Source of the DNA: Raineyella sp964528755
GTDB lineage: Bacteria; Actinomycetota; Actinomycetes; Propionibacteriales; Propionibacteriaceae
Assembly (NCBI GenBank): GCA_964528755.1
Contig: CAZGWN010000001.1
Span: 124,001 to 188,000, forward strand
DNA: 64,000 nucleotides
Direction of reading: 5' to 3'
Positions 53,365 through 61,859 of the stretch are shown here, piece after piece. Within the stretch, counting starts at the first letter, position 1; each line of letters starts with the position of its first letter. The position numbers and the translations under genes are program-made. The notes below the pieces were generated by a model. It saw only the letters and a list, made by a program, of their open reading frames with translations, was not told where the DNA came from and did no database searches.

Positions 53365-54720
53365 ATGCCGGTGATCGAGAAAGTCGGCCGCATCGACGCC
53401 CTGCGCGAGGAACTGGTCCGCGAGCTCGGCGAGCGTGGTGTCAGCACCGACGACCGCGCCCGCAGCCGGGCCTCCCGGGACGGCTCCTACCTGTCGCCGA
53501 TCATCCAGGCCCAACTGCCCCTGGGCCTGGCCGACATCGTCGCCTATCCCCGCACCACCGACCAGGTCGCCCGTACGGTCGCCGCCGCCGTTCGGCTCGG
53601 GGTGCCCATCACGCCCCGGGGCAAGGGGACGGCGAACTACGGCCAGACGCTGCCCCTGCACGACGGGCTGGTGCTCGACCTGTCCCACCTGCGGGAGACG
53701 CTCGAGATCGCCGACGGGCTGGCGACGGCAGACGCCGGCGCCACCATGTTCGCGCTCGAGCGGGCCGCCAACGCGGCCGGCCAGCAACTGCTGATGTACC
53801 CCTCCACGGTCGGCTCCACCCTCGGCGGATTCCTCGCCGGCGGTTCCGGCGGGACGGGGTCCATCGTGCACGGGCCGCTCATGCAGGGTTTCGTCACGGC
53901 TCTGGACATCGTCCCCGGCACGCCCCAACCGCAGATCCTCCACGTCGAGGGCACCGACACCGAGCCGTACCTGCACAACTACGGCACCGGCGGCATCATC
54001 GTCCGGGCGACCGTACGCCTGGAGCCGCTCCAGCCGTGGCGCGCCTGCTACGCGGCCTTTCCCGGTCTGGCCGATGCGCTGACCACGATCCGCCCGCTGA
54101 TGGAACTGTCGCCGGGTGCCCGACTGATCTCGGCCGACCATCCCGAACTGGCCGCCGCGCTGCCGCCCGACCCGGCCCTGGAGCCGGGATCGGCGAGCCT
54201 GCGGGCCATCCTGGACGAGCGTTCGCTGCCCCGGGCACGCGAGATCATCGCGGGCGCCGGCGGCCACCTCACGGCCGTCCGAGAGGAGCCGGCCGAGACC
54301 TTCAAGATGAGCATGATCAGCTACAACCACCCCATCCAGTGGCTGCAGAAGGCGCACCCGGACACGTACTTCCACGTCGAGGTGTCCGGGTGGAACCTGA
54401 TCGACCGGCTCGACGAGGTCGAGGCGGTCTACCCGGCCGGGCGGCTTCACCTGGAGGCCCAGCAGGGACGCCCGATCGGCATGTTGGCCGGGCGCTTCCG
54501 CAGCGACGACGAGGTGATCGCCGGCTTCGACAAGCTGACGGCGCTCGGAGTCGGCTTCCACAACCCGCACCAGTGGTTCGTCGACTACGAGCCCGAGCGG
54601 GCCCGGGAACTGGCCGGACGGACCGACCCGCACGGACTGCTGAACCCGGGCAAGCTGGTCGAACCGACCGTGGTGACCGGGAGCCGCATCACGCCCTTCG
54701 AGCAGGGCGAGCTGAGGTGA
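53365..54720 (+). CDS. VAO/FAD_binding_4-family flavoprotein oxidoreductase
   Basis: A 451-aa flavoprotein. The PCMH-type FAD domain (about 50-215) includes AYPRTTDQVARTVAAAV, TPRGKGTANYGQ and GSTLGGFLAGGSGG. No covalent-flavin His is obvious at the usual site. The C-terminal cap ends in HGLLNPGKLV, typical of glycolate and lactate oxidase subunits. It may oxidise the imported ring compound or a hydroxy acid such as ureidoglycolate (inference). It is coupled by GTGA to a PPOX-type gene. Confidence 0.82.
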   Translation: MPVIEKVGRIDALREELVRELGERGVSTDDRARSRASRDGSYLSPIIQAQLPLGLADIVAYPRTTDQVARTVAAAVRLGVPITPRGKGTANYGQTLPLHDGLVLDLSHLRETLEIADGLATADAGATMFALERAANAAGQQLLMYPSTVGSTLGGFLAGGSGGTGSIVHGPLMQGFVTALDIVPGTPQPQILHVEGTDTEPYLHNYGTGGIIVRATVRLEPLQPWRACYAAFPGLADALTTIRPLMELSPGARLISADHPELAAALPPDPALEPGSASLRAILDERSLPRAREIIAGAGGHLTAVREEPAETFKMSMISYNHPIQWLQKAHPDTYFHVEVSGWNLIDRLDEVEAVYPAGRLHLEAQQGRPIGMLAGRFRSDDEVIAGFDKLTALGVGFHNPHQWFVDYEPERARELAGRTDPHGLLNPGKLVEPTVVTGSRITPFEQGELR

Positions 54721-55295
54721 TTCCCGACCCGGAAGATCCGCCCGATTCGCCCCTCCCGGCGCTGGCGGAGTGGTTGCCGGCCGAGGCGGATCCGCCGCTG
54801 ATGACGCTGGCCACGACGGACGAGCAGGGACGCCCGGACGCCCGTACGGTCCTGCTCAGTGGCTGGGACGAGCGGGGGCTGACCTTCCACACGGCCCGGG
54901 GGTCGCGCAAGACCGCGCAGTTGGCCGCCCGGCCGTGGGCGACCGCCGTCGTGGTGATGCCCGACCTGGCGCGGCAGTTGGTCGTCTCGGGTCCGGTCGA
55001 GGAGGTCGCACCGGAGGAGGCCGCGGAGGCGTACCACAAGCGATCGCGCTATCTGCAACTACTCGCCTGGCTGAACACGCCGCAGACGGCCCAGCAGCCG
55101 CTCGCCGAGCGGACCCGGCGGTGGGCGGAGTTCGACCGTGCCCATCCGGCGCCCGCGGTGGCCCCGTCGTGGATCGGCCACCGGGTGCAGTTCGACCGGG
55201 TGGTGTTCTGGCAGGGCCGTGAGGACTGCCCGAGCATCCGGGTCAGCTATCGGCGGGAGGCCCCCGGCTGGTCGGTGGAGAGACTGCCGGGATGA
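54717..55295 (+). CDS. PNP oxidase-like (PPOX) flavoprotein
   Basis: A 192-aa split-barrel FMN protein. MTLATTDEQGRPDARTVLL, HTARGSRKTAQL and the C-terminal SIRVSYRREAPGWSVERLPG follow the pyridoxamine 5'-phosphate oxidase layout (RxxxDG.W..ERL..). True PdxH or a flavin reductase/oxygenase partner of the preceding flavoprotein are both possible. GTG start overlapping the previous stop. Confidence 0.8.
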   Translation: MIPDPEDPPDSPLPALAEWLPAEADPPLMTLATTDEQGRPDARTVLLSGWDERGLTFHTARGSRKTAQLAARPWATAVVVMPDLARQLVVSGPVEEVAPEEAAEAYHKRSRYLQLLAWLNTPQTAQQPLAERTRRWAEFDRAHPAPAVAPSWIGHRVQFDRVVFWQGREDCPSIRVSYRREAPGWSVERLPG

Positions 55296-55317
55296 GGGGC
55301 GTACGGGCGATGATGTC

Positions 55318-56382
55318 GTGACGGGTACGGCGACCGTGACGGGGTGCCCGAAGCGGATGGTGTACGGGCCGTGCGAGGGGGTCGCGGCCGACGGGCGGTG
55401 CGAGGTGCTTCCCGACCCGTGCCCCTTCGTCGGGCTACCCACGGTGCGTTGGTCGGACGATGGCGGGGCAGGGGCCCGGGGTCCCGCGCCGCGAGCCGTC
55501 CCGGAGCGGCCCGCCGCGCGCCGGACGCGTCGGCGGCTGGCGCGCGGCGGCGTGATCACAGCGGAGTTCCCGGCCCGGCCGCTGGAGGTGGAGTCCTTCG
55601 ACACCTGCGCCAGGATCCTGGCCGGGCAGCTGGAGGCGGTGCTGCTGGGCGACGGGCCCGACGCGCGGGTGCAGTTCCCGCCGTCGTACCGCGCCCGGCT
55701 CGCGATGGAACGCGGCCTGGAGCCCTGGTGCGGCATCAACAACCGTGACCGGAACCGCGTCGGCATCGAGGGCGAACTCGCCGCGCTGGCCGCCCTCGGC
55801 GCCGGCGCCGTGCTGTGTATCACCGGGGACCACCCGGCCTCCGGTCACCGCCCCGATGCGCTGCCGGTCTTCGACCTGGACGCTACCCGTACGGCTGCCC
55901 TGGCCGCGCGGACCGGACTGGTCGCGGCCGTCGCCGAGAGTCCGTCCGCGCCGCCATCGCCGCAACGAGCGGGCCGGCTGGTGGAGAAGCTGCGGGCCGG
56001 CGCCGAGATCTGCTTCGTCAACCACTGCGGCGGGGTCGCACCCACCCGGGCCTTCATCGGGCAGGTTCGTCAGCCGACCGGGGACGGGCCTGATCCGACA
56101 TGTTCCTTCCTGCCGTGCATCCCGGTGATCCTCGGCAGCGGCGGGGCCGCCGGGCTCGGGACGTTCCCGGCGATGGCCCTGCCGCCCGGCTATGCCGACG
56201 CCATCCTCGCCGCCGCCGATCCGAGGAAGGCCGGCATCCGTGCTGCGGTCCGGCTCTCCCTCGACATGCTGGCGCTGGAGGGCGTGCAGGGTGTGGACCT
56301 GTCCGGGGTGCCGGAGGCCGGAGCCGAGAGTGCCTACTGCGAGGCCGTCGCCGAGATCGCCCAAGGGATCCGAAGAGGATGA
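55318..56382 (+). CDS. Methylenetetrahydrofolate reductase-like protein with cysteine-rich N-terminal motif
   Basis: A 354-aa protein. The N-terminal ~40 residues have the motif GCPKRMVYGPCEG, GRCEV and DPCPF, the cysteine pattern of the MTHFR_C/PF12225 domain. From about 75 a TIM barrel related to MTHFR follows (CGINNRDRNRVGIEGELAAL, CITGDHPASGH). It might reduce or sense folate-bound C1 units, for example formed from glycine or formate in ureide breakdown, or be a repurposed flavoprotein. GTG 55318 is the only plausible in-frame start. Its stop is 35 nt before uraD. Confidence 0.72.
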   Translation: MTGTATVTGCPKRMVYGPCEGVAADGRCEVLPDPCPFVGLPTVRWSDDGGAGARGPAPRAVPERPAARRTRRRLARGGVITAEFPARPLEVESFDTCARILAGQLEAVLLGDGPDARVQFPPSYRARLAMERGLEPWCGINNRDRNRVGIEGELAALAALGAGAVLCITGDHPASGHRPDALPVFDLDATRTAALAARTGLVAAVAESPSAPPSPQRAGRLVEKLRAGAEICFVNHCGGVAPTRAFIGQVRQPTGDGPDPTCSFLPCIPVILGSGGAAGLGTFPAMALPPGYADAILAAADPRKAGIRAAVRLSLDMLALEGVQGVDLSGVPEAGAESAYCEAVAEIAQGIRRG

Positions 56383-56417
56383 GCCACGCGGTAGCGTCGG
56401 CCCAGAAAGGAGCACCC

Positions 56418-56921
56418 GTGAGCCTCGACAAGTTCAACGCCGCCGATCTCGAAGCGGCACGTGCCCGGGGGGCTGTCTGGGCCGCGATCCCGGCGTGGGT
56501 CGAGGCCCTCGTCGCCGCGCGGCCGTACGACAGCGTCGACGCGCTCGTGTCGTACGCCGACGAGCTGGCCGGCGCCTGGACCAGCACCGACCTCGATGCC
56601 GCCCTCGCCCACCATCCCCGCATCGGGCAGCGGCCCGCCGGTGCCGACCAGGCAGCGCAGGCGTCTCGCCGCGAACAGGCCTCGATGGCCACCGCCTCCG
56701 CCGATCTCACCACGGCGATGGCCCGGGCCAACGCCGCGTACGAGGAGCGGTTCGGGCGCGTCTTCCTCATCCGGGCGGCCGGCCGGACGCCTGAGGAGAT
56801 GCTCGCGGAAGCGCGCAGGCGACTGGACAACGACGCCCGTACCGAGACGACGGAGACACTCGCCCAGTTGCGCCAGATCGCGCTCCTGCGGTTGCGTACG
56901 GATCTGGAGGAGATCGGATGA
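56418..56921 (+). CDS. uraD: OHCU decarboxylase
   Basis: A 167-aa helical enzyme that decarboxylates 2-oxo-4-hydroxy-4-carboxy-5-ureidoimidazoline to (S)-allantoin. The catalytic His is in AHHPRIGQ (H66), with the conserved SRREQASM (E86) after it. The GTG at 56418 is used because AAAGGAG lies 5 nt upstream and MSLDKFN is a typical UraD start. An ATG at 56379 overlapping the previous stop would add 13 residues. It ends overlapping the HIUase gene. Confidence 0.9.
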   Translation: MSLDKFNAADLEAARARGAVWAAIPAWVEALVAARPYDSVDALVSYADELAGAWTSTDLDAALAHHPRIGQRPAGADQAAQASRREQASMATASADLTTAMARANAAYEERFGRVFLIRAAGRTPEEMLAEARRRLDNDARTETTETLAQLRQIALLRLRTDLEEIG

Positions 56922-57238
56922 GCCACGTCACGACCCACGTGCTCGACGCGACCACCGGCCGGCCCGGGGTCGGGATGGCGGTGGCGCTGCGCGGTGAGGC
57001 CGGCGCGGTGATCGCCGCCGGGCTCACCGACGACGACGGCCGGTTGGCGCTCGGCCCCGACGTGCTGCCCCGCGGCAACTACGAGCTGCGCTTCGACACC
57101 GGCAGGTGGGCCGCCCGCGCCGGCATCGAGGTGTTCTATCCGTACGTCACGATCGCTTTCACCGTGACCGACGCGGCCCACTATCACGTGCCGCTGCTGC
57201 TCAGCCCGTTCGCCTACTCCACCTACCGCGGGAGCTGA
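56918..57238 (+). CDS. uraH: 5-hydroxyisourate hydrolase (transthyretin-like)
   Basis: A 106-aa transthyretin-fold enzyme converting 5-hydroxyisourate to OHCU. The signatures are THVLDATTGRP at the N-terminus (His7) and the C-terminal tetrapeptide YRGS, which defines active HIU hydrolases against transthyretin. It overlaps uraD by ATGA, the usual pair for steps two and three of urate breakdown. Confidence 0.94.
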   Translation: MSHVTTHVLDATTGRPGVGMAVALRGEAGAVIAAGLTDDDGRLALGPDVLPRGNYELRFDTGRWAARAGIEVFYPYVTIAFTVTDAAHYHVPLLLSPFAYSTYRGS

Positions 57239-57267
57239 CGATCGGGAATGTCGCATGTGGCGGCCGC

Positions 57268-57305
57268 GTGAAACCGTCGTAACGCGCGGGCAACGCCACA
57301 GTGAC
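57268..57305 (+). promoter_or_regulatory. GlnR-like box before hpxO
   Basis: GTGAA, GTAAC, GCAAC and GTGAC start at 57268, 57279, 57290 and 57301, all 11 bp apart with 6-nt spacers, resembling the actinobacterial GlnR site. It ends 10 nt before the -10-like TAGATT (57316-57321), which is 7 nt from the ATG. Confidence 0.5.
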
Positions 57306-57328
57306 CCGTGCCGCCTAGATTGACGCCC

Positions 57329-58516
57329 ATGAAGGTCATCATCATCGGGGCCGGTATCGGCGGAACCAGCGCGGGCATCGCCCTGCGACGACTCGGCCAC
57401 GACGTCGTGATCTACGACCAGATGCGCGAGAACAAGCCCGTCGGCGCGGCGCTCTCCCTGTGGTCCAACGGCGTGAAGGTCCTCAACTGGCTCGGCCTGG
57501 CCGACGAGGTCGCCGCGCTCGGCGGTGACATGGCCGACATGGCCTATCTCGACGGGCACACCGGCGAGGTGCTGTGCGACTTCTCACTGGCAGCGGTCAC
57601 GGCACGGACGGGGCAGAAGCCCTACCCCGTCGCGCGGGCCGACCTCCAGGCGCTGCTGATGCGGACCTTCGGACTCGACCGGATACGGCTCCGGATGAAG
57701 ATGGTCGGGATCGCCGACGACGGCGAGCAGGTCACCGCGACCTTCGCCGACGGCACGACCGACACCGCCGACCTGCTCATCGGCGCCGACGGCGCCCGGT
57801 CGATCACCCGGGCCTACGTCCAGCCCGACGGAACCGCCCCGATCGAGCGGGAGTATTCCGGCTACACGAACTTCAACGGCCTCGTCGCGGTGGACGAGGC
57901 GATCGGGCGGCCCACCGCGTGGACCACCTACGTCGCCGAGGGCAAGCGTGCCGCCGTCATGCCGGTGGCCGGGGACCGGTTCTACTTCTGGTTCGACGTG
58001 CCCCAGCCGGCCGGCCTGCCGTACGAGCGGACCGAGGGCAAGGCGCCACTGGAACAGGCCTTCGCCGGATGGGCACCCGGTGTGCAGCGGTTGATCGAGG
58101 CGATCGACCCGGCCGTCTCACTCAATCGGGTCGAGATCTGGGACATCACGCCCTTCCCCACCTGGGTGAAGGGCCGGGTGGCCATCCTCGGCGACGCCGC
58201 CCACAACACGGCCCCCGACATCGGCCAGGGCGCCTGCTCGGCACTGGAGGACACGTTCGCGCTCGGGATCGCCTTCGCCACCAACACCGTGGGCATCGAG
58301 GACACCCTGCGCCGGTACGAGAAGATCCGCGCCGATCGCGCCGGTGATCTCGTGCTGCGCGCCCGCAAGCGGGGCGACGAGACCCATGCGTACGATCCCG
58401 ACGCCACGGCCGCCTGGTACCGCAGCCTGCGCGGCGCCGACGGTGAGCGGATCATCGGCGGCATCGTCGGCAACATCGAGGACAGCCCGGTCAACCTCGG
58501 CGGTGGCCTGCTCTAG
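57329..58516 (+). CDS. hpxO: FAD-dependent urate hydroxylase
   Basis: A 395-aa group A flavin monooxygenase. The FAD motifs are VIIIGAGIGGTSAGIALRRL at the N-terminus and ILGDAAHNTAPDIGQGACSA near 285. HpxO hydroxylates urate to 5-hydroxyisourate with NADH and O2, replacing uricase. The downstream HIUase and UraD enzymes are encoded just upstream, supporting the assignment over other salicylate hydroxylase-like proteins. TAGATT lies 7 nt before the ATG with no ribosome site: leaderless, with a GlnR-like box in front. Confidence 0.88.
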   Translation: MKVIIIGAGIGGTSAGIALRRLGHDVVIYDQMRENKPVGAALSLWSNGVKVLNWLGLADEVAALGGDMADMAYLDGHTGEVLCDFSLAAVTARTGQKPYPVARADLQALLMRTFGLDRIRLRMKMVGIADDGEQVTATFADGTTDTADLLIGADGARSITRAYVQPDGTAPIEREYSGYTNFNGLVAVDEAIGRPTAWTTYVAEGKRAAVMPVAGDRFYFWFDVPQPAGLPYERTEGKAPLEQAFAGWAPGVQRLIEAIDPAVSLNRVEIWDITPFPTWVKGRVAILGDAAHNTAPDIGQGACSALEDTFALGIAFATNTVGIEDTLRRYEKIRADRAGDLVLRARKRGDETHAYDPDATAAWYRSLRGADGERIIGGIVGNIEDSPVNLGGGLL

Positions 58517-58587
58517 TTGTACCGGGTAAACCTAGCCGGACCCCGGACGTCCAGGAGGCATCCCGGCCGAGGTCGACGACTTTTGCG

Positions 58588-58653
58588 ACAGACCTCGGCT
58601 CCCCCACCCGCGTACGAGAAGGCCTGCGTACGGGTGGGGGAGCCGAGGTCTGT
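58588..58653. terminator. Large perfect hairpin between convergent genes
   Basis: Arms 58588-58610 and 58631-58653 (23 bp, perfect) flank a 20-nt loop containing two CGTACG-like halves. It separates hpxO from the convergent NCS2 permease and could terminate both. GGCCGAGGTC upstream (near 58565) could pair alternatively with part of the left arm. Confidence 0.65.
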
Positions 58654-58663
58654 GCCGAATCGG

Positions 58664-60154
58664 TCAGCTACGCGGATCGCGTGCGTCGGACGGAGCGTCC
58701 GCCAGCACCGGCGCCGGGATGGCGCCGGTGCCTTCGGCGTCCGGGTGGACGAGCGCGGCGGGCGCGGTCCCGCGCACCGCATCGTGGGCGCTGAAGCCGG
58801 AGGGCTCGGCCTCGCGCATCTGGTCGGAGTTGAGCAGGAGGTTCAGCAGGATCGCGGCGATCGCCCCGGCCGTGATGCCCGAGTCGAAGATCAGCTGGAA
58901 CCAGGTCGGGAAGTTGCTGTAGATCTCCGGCTCGACGGTCGGCAGCAGCGCGACGCCGACCGAGAGCGCGACGACCAGGATGTTCTTGTTGGTAAAGGTG
59001 ACCTTGGTGAGCGAGCGGATGCCGCTGGCCGCGACCATGCCGAACAGGGCGATGCCCGCGCCACCCAGGACCGCCCGCGGGACGGCCTCGACGATCGCCG
59101 CCACCTTCGGGATGAGTCCCAGGACGATGAGGATCGCCCCGGCCATGGTGGCGACGTAGCGGGACCGGACACCCGACAGCGACACCAACCCGACGTTCTG
59201 CGCGAAGGCCGTGTAGGGGAAGGTGTTGAACACGCCGCCCAGGACCGTGCCCAGGCCGTCGGCCCGCAGCCCGTCGGCGAGCTGGCGGCGGGTGACGGGC
59301 TTGCCGACGATCTCACCGACGGCGATCATGTCGCCCGTCGTCTCGGTCATGATGACCAGGCCGACGACGATCATCGAGATCACCGAGGCGACCTCGAAGG
59401 ACGGCAGCCCGAAGTGGAAGGGCGTGACAAAGGCGAACCAGCTCGCCTCGCCGACCCCCGACCAGTCGGTCATCCCGGGCACGAGCAGCGCCACCAGGGT
59501 GCCGATGACCAGGCCCAGCAGCACCGACACCCGCGCCAGGGCGACGGGCGCGAACCGTTCGATCAGGACGATGAACAGCAACGTGCCGAAGGCGAAGGCG
59601 ACGTTCAGCGGCACCGCGCCGGGATTGTCGTCCGTGGCGCCGGCAGTGATCCAGCCGGCCGCCACGCTCATCAGGGACAACCCGATGACGAGAATCACCG
59701 TGCCGGTCACGATCGGTGGGAAGAACCGGAGCAACTGCGCGAAGAACGGTGCGACAAGGATCATGAACAGGCCGCAGGCGATCACCGACCCGAAGACGGC
59801 CCGGATATCGTGGGTGGTGCCGATGGCGATCATCGGCCCCACCGCTGCGAAGGTCACCCCTTGCATCAGCGGAAGCCGTACGCCGAACCGCCAGAATCCG
59901 ACCGACTGCACGATCGTCGCCACCCCGGCGATGAACAGGTCGGCGCTGATCAGATAGGCGAGGTCGGCGGCGGAATAGCCCAGGGCACCACCGACGATGA
60001 GCGGGACGGCTACCGCGCCCGCGTACAGGGCCAGGACATGCTGCAGACCGAGCGGAAACAGACGTGCCAGCGGCGGGATGGTGTCGACCCCGTTCTCTTC
60101 GGGATCGGGTCTCTTGTCGACCGGCTCGGCCGGTCTGTTCTCTGTCACGGTCAT
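58664..60154 (-). CDS. NCS2-family urate/xanthine permease
   Basis: A 496-aa permease with about 14 TM segments. LPLMQGVTFAAVGPM (TM3, QGxxFA) and the NCS2 signature around FAQNVGLVSLSGVRSRYV place it with xanthine/urate transporters (UapA, UacT, PucJK). Position next to hpxO supports urate or xanthine. The hydrophilic C-tail is ~45 residues. AGAGGAG precedes the ATG. It shares direction with the DAACS symporter upstream, 96 nt apart. Confidence 0.88.
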   Translation of the reverse strand: MTVTENRPAEPVDKRPDPEENGVDTIPPLARLFPLGLQHVLALYAGAVAVPLIVGGALGYSAADLAYLISADLFIAGVATIVQSVGFWRFGVRLPLMQGVTFAAVGPMIAIGTTHDIRAVFGSVIACGLFMILVAPFFAQLLRFFPPIVTGTVILVIGLSLMSVAAGWITAGATDDNPGAVPLNVAFAFGTLLFIVLIERFAPVALARVSVLLGLVIGTLVALLVPGMTDWSGVGEASWFAFVTPFHFGLPSFEVASVISMIVVGLVIMTETTGDMIAVGEIVGKPVTRRQLADGLRADGLGTVLGGVFNTFPYTAFAQNVGLVSLSGVRSRYVATMAGAILIVLGLIPKVAAIVEAVPRAVLGGAGIALFGMVAASGIRSLTKVTFTNKNILVVALSVGVALLPTVEPEIYSNFPTWFQLIFDSGITAGAIAAILLNLLLNSDQMREAEPSGFSAHDAVRGTAPAALVHPDAEGTGAIPAPVLADAPSDARDPRS

Positions 60155-60250
60155 GGAGGGACTCCTCTGTTCGAGCGGCGCGCCGGGGATCCGACGCGCA
60201 GTGACGGAAGGATGGATGGGAAGAACGGGGTAAGGGCCCGTACGAGGCCG

Positions 60251-61549
60251 TCAGCCGGCCAGGTCGGCGCGTTCGAGCTGGTCGCTCATCCGCTCGAGGT
60301 CGACCTCGGCGGCCGTGACCTGCCTGGTGCCGTTGTAGACGTCGCGGTCGATCTCGCCCTCGGGTTGGGCGACGAGCATCGCCACGAAGGTGTCACCGTT
60401 GACGTTGAGGAAGGTCCGGAAGATGCCGGTGAACCAGTCGACCGCGATGAGCAGGCCCACCGCCTGGAATGGCAGGCCGAGCGTGGTCGCGAGGAACATC
60501 GCCACGACCGGGAACCCGCCCGGCACGGTGATCGTGCCCATGTTGAGCAGGATGGCCAGTGCCATGCCCAGCACGATCTGTCCCGGGCTCAACGTGACAC
60601 CGCCGGACTGGGCGAGGAACATGATGACGATCATGTAGTTGAGGACGGCTCCGTACGACCCCATGGTCAGGCCGACCGACAGGGTGAAGTTCGCGACGCG
60701 CTGGCTGACGCCGATCTTCTCGACGGTGTTGCGCAACACCGTTGGGAAGGTGACGGCCGAGCTGGTGGTGGTGATGGCGATCAGCGTCTGCTCGGCCAGC
60801 TTCGACGGCAATTTCCTGGGATCCAGGCCGGTACGCATCGCGACCACGGCGACGAACACCAAGAACAGGACCACGACACCGATCAGGGTCGCGCCGAGGT
60901 ATTTCAGCGCCGTCGTGACAACGGCAAATCCCACCTCGCCGGCAAGGGCGGCCAGCAGGCAGAACACTCCGATCGGGGCCACGTACATCACCAGCCGGAT
61001 CATGATGAGCACGACCTGCTGGATCTGGTCGAGGACATTGAGGACGAGCGTGTTGCCGGACTTGGCCACGTAGCGGTTGAGCGCCAGACCGAACAGCAGG
61101 GAGAAGACGATGATCGGGACCATCGACGCCGTCGACATCGCATTGACGATGTTGGTCGAGACGAACCCGAGGATGGTGTCCTGCCAGCCCGTCGCCTCGG
61201 CCGCCGACTCCTGCAGCGTGGGGTCGAGCTCCCCCTGGAACGTCATCCCGACCCCGGGGCGGATGAACGAGCCCAGCAACCACGCGAGGATGGCCGCGAC
61301 GGCGGAGAAGCCGATCATCCAGCCGAAGGTCCGGGCCGCCATCCTGCCCATTCCCGACCCCGTCATGCTGCCGGTCGCGACGATGACCGACGCCATCACC
61401 AGCGGGACGATCGACATCTGGATCAGTCGGATGAACAGATCGCCGATGAACTTCACGTTGCCTGCCCAGTCGCCGACGATCAGGCCGAAGACGATGCCGG
61501 CGATCGCGGCGATGCCGATCTGGAGGGCGGGATGTCGGAGTGCCTTCAT
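60251..61549 (-). CDS. Dicarboxylate/amino acid:cation symporter (DAACS family)
   Basis: A 432-aa transporter of the GltPh/DctA fold with eight TM helices and two hairpins. The substrate-site motif is TTTSSAVTFPTVLRN (HP1 serine loop), and the usual TM7 NMDGT-type segment reads as NMGTITVPGG near HP2. The family takes up aspartate/glutamate or C4-dicarboxylates with Na+ or H+. The ATG at 61549 is used for GAGGAAG upstream; a start 29 residues earlier is possible. Its tie to the purine island is positional only. Confidence 0.85.
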   Translation of the reverse strand: MKALRHPALQIGIAAIAGIVFGLIVGDWAGNVKFIGDLFIRLIQMSIVPLVMASVIVATGSMTGSGMGRMAARTFGWMIGFSAVAAILAWLLGSFIRPGVGMTFQGELDPTLQESAAEATGWQDTILGFVSTNIVNAMSTASMVPIIVFSLLFGLALNRYVAKSGNTLVLNVLDQIQQVVLIMIRLVMYVAPIGVFCLLAALAGEVGFAVVTTALKYLGATLIGVVVLFLVFVAVVAMRTGLDPRKLPSKLAEQTLIAITTTSSAVTFPTVLRNTVEKIGVSQRVANFTLSVGLTMGSYGAVLNYMIVIMFLAQSGGVTLSPGQIVLGMALAILLNMGTITVPGGFPVVAMFLATTLGLPFQAVGLLIAVDWFTGIFRTFLNVNGDTFVAMLVAQPEGEIDRDVYNGTRQVTAAEVDLERMSDQLERADLAG

Positions 61550-61859
61550 GGGTGTCTTCCTCTGCTCGGGGGCCGGCACGGCGCCGGTTCGGGGTGTCGT
61601 CGTGAGGTCGACGTGCACCGCGGCCACACTCGACACGCTAGGAACTGGTTGTGTTCATGGCGTGTCGGCTCTATGACAGAGTCGTTTCACTTGTCGAGGC
61701 GTTGAAAGGTTGCTTTCACCCCCGCGGGCGCGGCGTCTGCCGCGCGACGCCCGGACGGACCACCGCTCGCACGGTCTGCGGCACCACCTTCGCCGGTGAG
61801 CACCCGCATCGCTACACTCCTGTCGACAGGAACGCGGCCGGACCTGGGGGGAAGAGCCG
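61550..61859. promoter_or_regulatory. Divergent promoter region
   Basis: 310 bp without a gene between the DAACS symporter and the zinc-ribbon gene. CGACACGC at 61631-61638 and GCGTGTCG at 61660-61667 form an inverted repeat with a 21-nt spacer, upstream of the symporter. TACACT at 61813-61818 could be the -10 for the rightward gene. The rest shows nothing I can assign. Confidence 0.4.

Noticed and set aside
56379..56418. Earlier ATG start for uraD
   Set aside because: It overlaps the previous stop as ATGA, but the GTG at 56418 has a much better ribosome site and gives the usual UraD N-terminus.
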